From positions 43,874-103,197 of the forward strand of contig JH154101.1 in NCBI GenBank assembly GCA_000226015.1: DNA of 59,324 nucleotides. The letters run 5' to 3'. The DNA comes from Mnemiopsis leidyi (lineage: Eukaryota; Ctenophora; Tentaculata; Lobata; Bolinopsidae). Position numbers and translations under genes: made by a program. Below, in pieces: positions 47,701-56,805 of the stretch (positions are counted from its first letter, which is position 1; each line of letters starts with the position of its first letter). The notes below the pieces were generated by a model that was not told where the DNA came from, did not search any database, and saw nothing but the letters and a program-made list of their open reading frames with translations.

Positions 47701-50700
47701 CTCAAGGGAAAGGAGATGTAGAAATATCACTTAACTGTGGAGAAAACTGTCAGTTTGTTGGGGATTTAAAAGTTGTCGATGATGATTTAGCATCTGTAGA
47801 TGTTCAGGGGAACACGTTAACATTCTCGGAGACCTCCGGTGGTAGGTTCTAGCATTTACATTTTTTGATGCATTAAATTTTCAGAGAGCAAAATTTGGCA
47901 ACGCTCCTCAAGCATTATGTCGAGGTTGGTTGCCATCATTTTAATTATAATTCCCTAACAGGTAGGGAACTCGATATAGAGATAGAAGCTTATTTAACAA
48001 GCAGTGCTGTGCAAAGAACCAATGTATCAGTAGAAATAAACGACAAGATCGTTATTTCACATGTTATTGGTGTCGCAGATATATCGTTACAGTTGGGGAA
48101 TCTCGGAGATGATATCCAGGTAGCTAATACCTTGTTACGTTACAAGTCCTGAATTCTATTTGTATTTTTGTATTTGTATTTGTTACACCTGTACCCAGGC
48201 TTTTACAGTTATACTGAAGGGGCTCCTGGAAGATTCTAGATCTTTTAACGGAGACCCTCCTCATTTAACCCTCAATCACGGTTTCCCGGTCATTCGGCTG
48301 AGTCGACCGAAGAAGATTGCATAGGCAAATGCCCTTAGCGCACTCCTCTAGGATTGGCGGATCTGGGAATTGAACCCCCGATCTTCTGCATAGAAAGTCA
48401 GTGTAGATACCACTACACCACCAACCCATTTCCTTTTTCCTACTTTCCTAACAAGGAAGTAAACGATAAATGAATTCAGATTTTTCTCATTAATTTCCCT
48501 AAACAATTGACATTTTCAGATAATAGACGCAGGAAACACCATCGAGAGGTCGTTCCAGCTAGATTTCAGTGAAGCAGTATACGATATAACAACCTCCCTC
48601 ACCTGCCCTCACTCTGACACTACAGAAATCTCCTGTGAGAACACTGCCTGTACCACTACCACAACCATCAGTCAAACTCTGCCGGACTCCACCTTACTCA
48701 GCTGTGAGCTGACTGTTAGTGCTAACTCGCACCCAACACGCGGTAGAAAGTACAGTTTCCTTGAGACAGTCGAGCTCGGCAGCTCGCCAAATGTTACCAT
48801 CTCGTTAGAACCTGTAGAGAAGTCTCCTTCTGTAGGCACCTCGTTAGAAAGTCTATTGAAGATAGAATTAGCAGAAGTAGTGACCACAGTGGAGATTGAG
48901 GTGTTGTGTGGACTTGAAGAAGACTTTATCTTGTCTGATGTGGTGGTAGAACAGGAGGATGATGTACTTGGAACTCTAGATCTGAGGGTTGAGCGTCAAG
49001 TTGAAGAGTCCTGTGCTAGACTAACCCTTTCTTTCTCTCCTTTGGAGCCCTCTGATGAGTTAATGTATCAGAGTATCTCAGTAACATCTACTCTCATTCT
49101 CACCAAGATGAACGATAATTTAGCTATTGTTAATTACAAAGTGACAAAAGGATCACAAACATCCTTCCTCTCTCAAAAAGTCTCCACTTGTACACCCGAC
49201 TTTACATTAGATTCCTCCCTTGAGTCTCCTCGAGAACCTTACTTTGAGTCTGATGAGGAAATTCGATACAATATAACTGTAGAAAACACAGCCAGCTGCT
49301 CATTCTACATAAAAAAGTTGGAATACACAACTGAATCTGTTAAAGATGTGATAGTTGAGAAGAAAAATATCACGATTCGGCCCGGAGAAGAACGAGATCT
49401 TCAATACAAGACCGAGAAGTTTCGGGAAAAGATGGTGGTTCTGAAAACTAAAGTGATCGTTACTGTGGGAACTTCATTGCTGTCTGAGCTTTCACTGGAC
49501 ATCGAAAGGTACGGTTTTCACACCAAAAACACAGTCAAGGTGGAATTTCGATTAGGGAAACAATATTTATAACTATCATATATATTTTATCTGTTTCGTT
49601 TTCATTGTTGGCAATTTAATTTTAGTAATCTCCTGCTCTTTTTCAGTCCACTTTGATCAATACTTTCTAGTGCTAACGTTGAAATATCGCAGAGAGTTAG
49701 AGCTGCCCACAGTCTACCTAATCTCACCTCTTATCTCTCTCTTCCCATCACAAAGCTCTCTCCTACCACATGAGGTTCAGGAGATAACACTCAGTATCTA
49801 TATTCCTTATCTGGTAGGAAATACTGGAACTTTAACTGTCTCTGTATCTTCCGTTGGGTGTCTACTTCAATTTTCTACTCTTCAGTCAACCGGTTGGTGC
49901 TGGGTTCTTTCTTACGATTTCACATTTTCTTCTAACATCAGCTTTCATTTAATGTATTTCTTCCATTGACCATAGATCTATAGAGGACTAAATTTTCTTC
50001 ACGGTTCGAAATAGAATAATTGTTTTACTGAATTTCCTCAAATTTCAAGAAACGATTTGCATTTAATCCCCTCTATCTTGACTGTTAACCGCCCCAGGTT
50101 CAGCACTAAGTGTTACCCAGCTATCAGCCTCCTCCGACCCCTCCCAGACTTTCTCCATATCCAAAACAGATCAGAGTTCCGTCCTGATTTCAGACACTTC
50201 TTTACTGACATTGAAGTACTCTCTAGAAATATCAGAACAGAGTGAGCAGTACGAGATGACTTTAGTTACTGTGTTGGGGAATGTGGAGAATGTGATTAAC
50301 AGGGTGGTACGTAACTAAGATTGGTTGTGTGATTTCAGTGTTTTTATTGTGAAGTTTTCTTTCGTGTCGTTAAATTGATTCCTTGTGATATTTTGCTAAA
50401 ATAATGATAATAAAAACTCTTTTCGTAGACTGATTTAATTTACTACTGATTTAATTTGTTAACCTCGGGAAACATATCCAAACATTTTTGTCAGGTGGAT
50501 GTAAAAACGCCACAACTAATGGTAAAGATGGAGAGTGGAGACAGAGGTGTCGGGTACATCCCCGGTGACATTGTCCTTCTTTCTCTGACTGTTTCTGTAA
50601 GTTGGATTTCAATTCTAAAGTTAAGTATAATTACTAGTTAATACATTACGTGCTTACTGATTTGCTGAAGGAATGTTAAACTTCCTCACTAAGTCCTTAA

Positions 50701-51189
50701 GTAAGCACAACCGCCATTGAATTTTTGACATCCATTTTTAGCACAGCGAAAGTTCGAAAGCTGACGCAGAAGATCTGGTTCTTCTTGTGAACACTCCTCA
50801 TATTTGTAAAGACAGTAAAGTTTTAACGGACCAAGTTCAGGTAAATTGTTGAGTTGTTTTACCTGTTGCTCTGTGCGTCTTCACTCTCCATTAACCACAC
50901 CATTGTTTATAAAATCCGAGGGCTGTGGCAACTACTCCGGATCCAAACAGCGTTCATACACGTCTGTCTTCTATGCGCAGTTGTAAGATGGGAGCAATCA
51001 TTAAATCATTATCAATACTGACTACACTGCATATGCACAGGTGAAAAGTGTGAACAGTACAACACAATCAGTGTCACTGCCAGATATCCCTCTTCAAGAG
51101 GAGATAAGTATCTCGATACAGTGTGAGATACCTGATACAACTGACACGGAAGGGAAGAGCTACACTTACAACGTCCTTCTCAGCTTCAG
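41791..51189 (+). CDS. Giant repeat-containing extracellular protein, central exons
   Basis: Sixteen exons: 41791-41982, 42359-42503, 43660-43795, 43947-44063, 44251-45791, 45986-46195, 46571-46702, 46832-47456, 47629-47841, 47962-48119, 48520-49513, 49647-49892, 50098-50306, 50495-50596, 50742-50840 and 51041-51189. The phase is continuous throughout; the donors at 49514 and 49893 were chosen to keep it. Two module types alternate: one begins near IGETVQIECLISIPKGKLDL, the other near EKDSLVAVRYTIRHLPSS followed by AYNLKIRS. They look like related beta-sandwiches. Cysteines are sparse and N-glycosylation sites frequent. The resemblance to bacterial DUF11/TIGR01451 repeats is by pattern only. 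Known animal proteins of this type are poorly characterised; adhesion or matrix function is a guess. Confidence 0.85.
46305..46343. repeat. perfect 19-bp-arm hairpin
   Basis: TTTCCTTAGATAATCAATA, one C, then its exact reverse complement, in the intron between exons 45986-46195 and 46571-46702. With almost no loop it is likely an intronic foldback rather than a known RNA. Confidence 0.85.
48160..48428 (-). mobile_element. tRNA-derived SINE, best-preserved copy
   Basis: On the minus strand it starts with a tRNA-like head: GGTGTAGTGG (A-box region, near 48412) and GGGGGTTCAATTCCC (B-box, 48366-48380). A unique body follows, then an AT-rich tail of TTTGTATTT-type repeats (about 48150-48180). It sits in the intron between giant-gene exons 47962-48119 and 48520-49513. 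Relatives: 3706, 9621, 10556 and 26588. Confidence 0.85.
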
Positions 51190-51863
51190 GTTAGTAAGGT
51201 TCCTTTAGAATAAAAGAGTAAGTATAATCTTGAGTTCTTTTCTTTCAATACAAGATGAGCAAAAATATTTCCGATCTATTTTTATACATACATCAACCGG
51301 AATAATTCATTTGGGACTGGTTTATTTTCAAATTTTTGACCTTGCAAGTCTTCAAATTAAGGGCTATAACTTGCCGAGAGTCACTGTGAGTTAAGGAACG
51401 ATTTGTAAATTAATTAACGGTGACAAAGTTTCAACAGGGTCTTATTGATCAAACACTTAAGATGTCAACGCTGAATGTTTTTAAATAAGAGTTAGGCAGG
51501 AACTATAGCCGTAAGAAATCTTGTTAGTTTCGATAATCTAATTGAGAGGTAGGCGTTGTATCCTGGTATATTGTATCACTAATGTAAGAGCGACGCTCAA
51601 ATCGAAGGAGTAGAATCAGGACCTCAGCAGTCAGCACTCAACAAATGGCCACATGAGACGGTCATTTCCACCTCTTCACTCTCAAACCATTGTACAGAAT
51701 GACATTTGTTCATTCTGTTTTTACGTTACGAAGCTTCACAATCGTCAATCGCTGGAATTCGCTTTTAAAACTGCTATGCTTCTTTCTAACTTAATCATAT
51801 CATTTTCAGGAGGCCAATACTCGATTTTTTACTCGTGATATAAATTTTATCTTGATCTTAGGA

Positions 51864-52667
51864 ATGCAAAAGATCGGAGAAACATTTGCGAGTGTTGCTT
51901 CGGCCGCTTTCGTTTCTGTAGCACATTTTTACGAAAAGAACGATCGAAACAAGAAAGGAACTTTCCCGGCCCTTTTAAGTGATGATTATTACTTCAGCCC
52001 TGTGACAACGAATTTCGTTAAAAGTGCATTAAATGATATGTATGTATTTACTCATAAATCAATCTGGGCTTGTGAACTTATGCTGCCTGCTGGTGGTCCA
52101 CTTGTTAGAGATGTTGTCAATGCAACTGTGAAATATTTACCTCCCGTTGAACATTGGGCCTTTGTGGCTAGAGGTGAATTCAGGGCTGTCAACCCCCCAA
52201 GAGTGGCTTACTTCATTGCACAATTTTCCCAAGGACAGTTCATTCCGCCTGAAGAGGAAATCGAGAGCTTTGAGAAAGCTTCATGCAGTTCCGCGGAATT
52301 ATCTTCGAATGTTCACAATCAATCTGGCGATCCTACTGAGGAGAAAGACAAAGTGAGTGTTGAGAAGTTCATGGCCTTGTTCCAAGAAGACAGTAAAGAA
52401 TGCACTGCTTTGCGAATCGTACAGGGCCCCTTAAATTCCTACGTCTGGATCGTTACTCCCAATCTAACCCCAAAGCGATACGTATACCGCAAGGAAACGT
52501 TGGTAAGCCAGGAATTTATGGAAGACGAATGGGTTTCCATGAGAAGCCCCATGAAGCTAAAAGATCTGAGGAAATGTATATACAATACTAAATGTACCGG
52601 TAAAGAGTACCTTCTACTAGAAAACAACTGCCAGCATTTTGCTGAGAGTCTCTTTGAAAATGTCTGA
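51864..52667 (+). CDS. LRAT/NlpC-P60-like protein, intronless, nested
   Basis: Single open exon of 267 residues from the ATG at 51864, lying inside the intron 51190-53457 of the giant gene on the same strand. Features consistent with an LRAT-type NlpC/P60 fold: an EHWAFVARG segment (His at about residue 95), a long charged insert, a YVWIVTPNL strand, and a C-terminal NNCQHFAESLF (Cys at about residue 254). This corresponds to the family's HWa..vG and NCEHF motifs. No signal peptide or TM is evident. Family members are acyltransferases or phospholipases that use a Cys/His pair. Here activity is only inferred, and a second catalytic His is not obvious. An acceptor-like TTAG just before the ATG allows a 5' UTR exon. 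Confidence 0.65.
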   Translation: MQKIGETFASVASAAFVSVAHFYEKNDRNKKGTFPALLSDDYYFSPVTTNFVKSALNDMYVFTHKSIWACELMLPAGGPLVRDVVNATVKYLPPVEHWAFVARGEFRAVNPPRVAYFIAQFSQGQFIPPEEEIESFEKASCSSAELSSNVHNQSGDPTEEKDKVSVEKFMALFQEDSKECTALRIVQGPLNSYVWIVTPNLTPKRYVYRKETLVSQEFMEDEWVSMRSPMKLKDLRKCIYNTKCTGKEYLLLENNCQHFAESLFENV

Positions 52668-53457
52668 CAACGATGTTCAATCATTAATGTTTATGCAAGA
52701 CAATAACTTTCTTGTTTTACCTATTTTATCGACGAAAATATTGCCCGTTAGATGTTGTGTGGTTTAAAATTTAATTAAACAAACATTTTTGAAGAGAAAT
52801 AAGTATTTTATCTGATTGACTCGCCGTGATTTTAATATCCTCTAAAAATCTACTTATCTTTAAAACTCGTATGCTTTATTGGCAGTCTTGAAAAGCGTGT
52901 GATACCGGTAACCGCTATGTGTATATGGGGGTAAAAGCGCTTAAAATGAACATTCATCCAAAAAATGGGCATGGATGAGCTTATTTTCTAGAATATTCCT
53001 GAAAAATTTGTAAATTCGATGATCATAGGCTGAGCAATGAGCCCGAACAGTTTGCACTGTGACTTTTGAGACACACCTTATTTATTTTACCTCCTGGCTG
53101 CACCCCCTACACCTTGGCCAGGAGTTCCATCTCCGGGCGCCCCAAGAATACTGCGTCTCCACACCCTGCTATAACGTACTCTCCTTGATTGTTTCCTTAT
53201 ATATTATGATACACGCTAGATACATTCTTTCGCCCGCTCCCTCGCTGTCATCCCAGAATCTTCCCTATTGTCATTTCAGAAATGGACATTATGCTTACAA
53301 CTTTTTCGAGAATCGCACAAAACGGAGGCCAAATTTGGATTTATCATTTTGACCTTGGCAATTCTAGATGATAGAACTCCCAAATTCGAGTAAAAAAACC
53401 GTCTTTGTCCTTCCTCTACTGGTCACAAAAAAGTTTTATAATACTCAAAAAATTCAG

Positions 53458-54003
53458 GAGTCCGCATGTTGATTTAACTAAAGAAGGCTGGACGTTCAGT
53501 AGAAGATTTCAGACAAACCTACAATTAGGAGAGCCGGAGATTAACTTCAACATCACAACTGTTCCCATCCCCCGTTCTTTACAATCTGTCAGATGCAAGG
53601 TCGGTATTTTGCTTTAGTCACTTAAGTAACTCGCTGATATCAAATCATTTGGTGTTATCCTTAGAGTGGGTGGAGAGCAGAACTCTCGCACTTGGAGTAT
53701 ACTTATACTAGTTTACTCACATTGATCTTGATGTATTTACATCCGGGCACATATCACATCGGGGCACTTATAACATCAGATCTTCAGTATATTACCGTTC
53801 ACTCCGCCCATTTCAGGTCCTTTTACGAAAAGGTACCTCTGACTTGACGGTAAATCTGACTTTCTCGGACGACCTGGTTCTACAAAACATCAGTGTGGTG
53901 GAAGTGGGGTCCCACCTTCAGTTCAAGGAGAGTCTCACCCTCCTGAGTGTTGAGGGTGGCATGTTTGTAGAGATGACAAAAAATGGGGTCTCCCTTTTTC
54001 TAG
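53458..54003 (+). CDS. Giant repeat-containing extracellular protein, further exons
   Basis: Exons 53458-53599 and 53817-54003. The first is entered in phase 2, completing an Arg codon after the exon ending at 51189, so the LRAT-like gene is intronic. It encodes RSPHVDLTKEGWTFSRRF then EPEINFNITTVPIPRSLQ. The second encodes a LTVNLTFSDDLVLQNISVVE strand set and ends SLFLG in phase 1. If the donor at 54004 is not used, the frame stops nine codons later (TSNVLTIN), a possible alternative end. No matching phase-1 acceptor was found upstream of 56806. Confidence 0.75.
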
Positions 54004-54545
54004 GTACTAGTAACGTCCTGACGATTAACTAATATTCTAATATTGTTGTTACGCTGTGACATTTGTTTTATATTTTGTAATTGAAGCCTTGAAATATGAA
54101 ATAACATTTTGAGGCTTTGATTACACTCTAGATCAAAGTAGTAATCTAAAATTGATGTATATAGTGAATTATACAAGTCTCTAGGATTGAAGAAACGCAC
54201 CAATATCAAGGGTGTTAAACTGAATTTATTGCTCTTGCTTCAGCGAGGTCATATCGCTCCACTACCTAATGGTAATTCTGGGAATATCTCACTCACTCAA
54301 TAGTGCAACTAATCCGGTCGCTCGGTCGATTAGCAGAAATCTCATTAATCTTCAGGTATAGCACTGTGGAGATTGTTTGTTGACCTCACAAACAAGGCCG
54401 ACAAACGGCGGGGTTGCTCTGATTTGATGATATATCTGGGTTATATTTAACACCCGGACCATTCCAGCACCAGCCTGCTTTATTTTCGTCTTGCTTGTTG
54501 TATGAAAGCAGATTGAAGATCGAGATAGAAGAAAGAAGATACGAC

Positions 54546-56579
54546 ATGTCGATGGAAGAAGGTCTGTCTCCAGAAGAGAAGAGGAGGAGGAGGAGATTCG
54601 GAGTGTTCGGTCTCAGACCAGACTGTCTCCAGTTCATGGCAACTCCTAAGAACTTCCTCGGGGTTTTTACCTCCTGCAGCTTCCTTATTACCTTCACTCT
54701 TGCCATGAACTCGATCGTGTTGGACAGTATTGAGCGAAACTTCAGTTTGTCGAGCGTGAAGTCAAGCACTCTGGTAGCTGTGACTGACTTCTCCGGGGTG
54801 CTGAGTGCTATCTTCATCAGCCAGCTCTGTGACAGTCACAAAGTAAGATGGCTGTCTGTCGGTAACGTACTCTTTATACTCGGTGTCATTATGCTACTGG
54901 CATGTCAGGGTCTGGTAGACATCGACACAATGTTCGAAAACAATCTGAACCTTACCGGAAAACCATCCTCGCTAGCCACCTGCGCCATTAGCACGTGCAG
55001 CTTGCAGCCCAGTAACTCACTAGGCACCATCTATTGGATCTTGCTGGTCTCCTACACGTTTCAAGGTATCGGTATCACCCCACAAGGAATACTAGGTGTT
55101 ACCTATATTGACGAGCTGTATCATCCCACCAAAGTGGCCTTCATCCTAGCTCTACAAGGTGGTATATCTTTGATTGGTTACCCTGTCTCCACCTTAGCTG
55201 GAGGGTGGATTCTAAGACGGTGGGTCACCTTGAAGCCTCCTCCAATGGGACTGAACCCCAGATCCCCTGCTTGGATTGGTGCCTGGTGGATGGGGTTTCT
55301 TCTAGGTTTGGTACCACTGATAATAGTAACGGTACCGCTGGTGGGGTTCCCCCGACAGATGCCTGCTGCAGTGGAAGTTAGTCGAGCTAAAGAGGAGATG
55401 GGGATACGGTACTCCACTGCACAGACGCGGGAAGAATCAGGAAGATCCGTTTACTTGGACATTAAGACTTTTTTATATAGACTTCTTGGGAACAAATCCT
55501 TAGTTTTTCTCCTTCTTGGAGATATCGTCCAGTTTCTTCAAGTTGCTGCGTTCGTTCTCTTCACGCCAAAGTTCATGGCTCATGCCTTCAACCTGGACAG
55601 CACTTCAGTCGGTCTCTACATCTGTATCATCTACGGCATTTCGTTTCCTCTGGGCTCCCTTGTCGGTGGAATCTTTACAAGGCTTTTCAGAATGACCGGG
55701 AAAGACGCTGCATTGTTCATGGCAGTAACCACATTAGCTAGTACTCCCTTCTTGCTTGGGAACTTGTTCTACTGTGAACAAGTACCGTTTGCTGGGGTCA
55801 CTCATCCGTACTCCGGTAATGGTGTAACCGCTGATAAGTTCAGTGAGGCCCACTCCAGCCTCCAAGCTGGTAATTCCAAACTGAGTAGTGAGTGTAACGA
55901 GAGATGCGAATGTACAACATTGCTCTACAATCCTGTTTGTGGAACTGACAATCTAACATACTTCACTCCCTGCTTTGCTGGATGTCAGGGTAGACCTACA
56001 CTGAACAATGGCACCCTATTTTACAGCAACTGCACTTGCGTTGCTGGGAGAGATCTCAGTGACGGGACCGCGCGAGCTGGACTTTGTCCGACAACGGACT
56101 GTCACGGTCGACTCATCGTGTACCTGATCTGTGCATTTCTCTATATGTTACTCAGATTCGTGGCGTACCCACCTCACCAGCTCGTGTATCTTAGGATTGT
56201 TGCAGAACAGGACCGGGCCGGTGCCCAGGGTCTCCGCACCGTCACCACCAAACTGTTCGGACAGATCCCCGGTCCGATCTTACTGGGATTCCTGGTTGAC
56301 AACTACTGTCATGTCTGGAGGAGGAACTGCGAGGGAGATTCGAACTGCTGGCTTTACGACATGAGCGGGCTGACCAAGATCCTGGGATCGGTTTACTTCG
56401 TCTCAATCTTCATCTCCTCTATCTTCTTCCTGCTGTGTTGGTATACGTTCCCCGAGCGGGGTTCTAGTTTGGGGAGGAGGAGAGAAAGTCGGTGCGGTGT
56501 CAACTCCGTTAGACCCACTACTGTTGATATTGAGGAAACTGGGAGCTATCTTGCTTCAAAGCAACAGTCTTTCGTTTAG
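54546..56579 (+). CDS. SLCO: Organic anion transporter (OATP/SLCO family), intronless
   Basis: Single exon, 677 residues from the first in-frame ATG at 54546, followed by a second ATG two codons on; the frame is open a little upstream without ATG. About 12 TM segments. It carries the OATP superfamily signature WIGAWWMGFL (about residues 244-253, before TM6) and the large extracellular Kazal-like Cys-rich loop (CNERCECTTLLYNPVCGTDN ... NCTCV, about residues 448-498). A basic RRRRR patch precedes TM1. Family role: sodium-independent uptake of amphipathic organic anions at the plasma membrane. The paralogue class cannot be fixed. It lies between exons carrying giant-gene repeats, on the same strand. 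The lack of introns suggests origin by retroposition, or an old intronless lineage. Confidence 0.93.
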   Translation: MSMEEGLSPEEKRRRRRFGVFGLRPDCLQFMATPKNFLGVFTSCSFLITFTLAMNSIVLDSIERNFSLSSVKSSTLVAVTDFSGVLSAIFISQLCDSHKVRWLSVGNVLFILGVIMLLACQGLVDIDTMFENNLNLTGKPSSLATCAISTCSLQPSNSLGTIYWILLVSYTFQGIGITPQGILGVTYIDELYHPTKVAFILALQGGISLIGYPVSTLAGGWILRRWVTLKPPPMGLNPRSPAWIGAWWMGFLLGLVPLIIVTVPLVGFPRQMPAAVEVSRAKEEMGIRYSTAQTREESGRSVYLDIKTFLYRLLGNKSLVFLLLGDIVQFLQVAAFVLFTPKFMAHAFNLDSTSVGLYICIIYGISFPLGSLVGGIFTRLFRMTGKDAALFMAVTTLASTPFLLGNLFYCEQVPFAGVTHPYSGNGVTADKFSEAHSSLQAGNSKLSSECNERCECTTLLYNPVCGTDNLTYFTPCFAGCQGRPTLNNGTLFYSNCTCVAGRDLSDGTARAGLCPTTDCHGRLIVYLICAFLYMLLRFVAYPPHQLVYLRIVAEQDRAGAQGLRTVTTKLFGQIPGPILLGFLVDNYCHVWRRNCEGDSNCWLYDMSGLTKILGSVYFVSIFISSIFFLLCWYTFPERGSSLGRRRESRCGVNSVRPTTVDIEETGSYLASKQQSFV

Positions 56580-56805
56580 AAATTTTCTGTGTTTTTCTTT
56601 TATCATGGTGTTGCAAATTGTTATTTTTGTACCAGAAAATATGTATTGAAAGTATAGAGAAGTCATGCTGAAGATTGAAGAATTGCAAATTGATCTGGAC
56701 TTGTATTCTACGTAAAACTTATCATGTTGTAAAATATTTGTAACCAATACGTTGTTTTCCTCCCACAAAAGCCGTATTAATAATTTATTTTATTGTCACA
56801 AACAG

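Noticed and set aside
48360..48428. Functional tRNA gene on the minus strand
   Set aside because: A- and B-box-like words are present but the cloverleaf is degenerate. The same sequence is attached to a repeated body in other copies, so it is a SINE head.
53059..53352. 97-residue frame before the exon at 53458
   Set aside because: No domain, no splice consistency and low conservation potential. Treated as intron.
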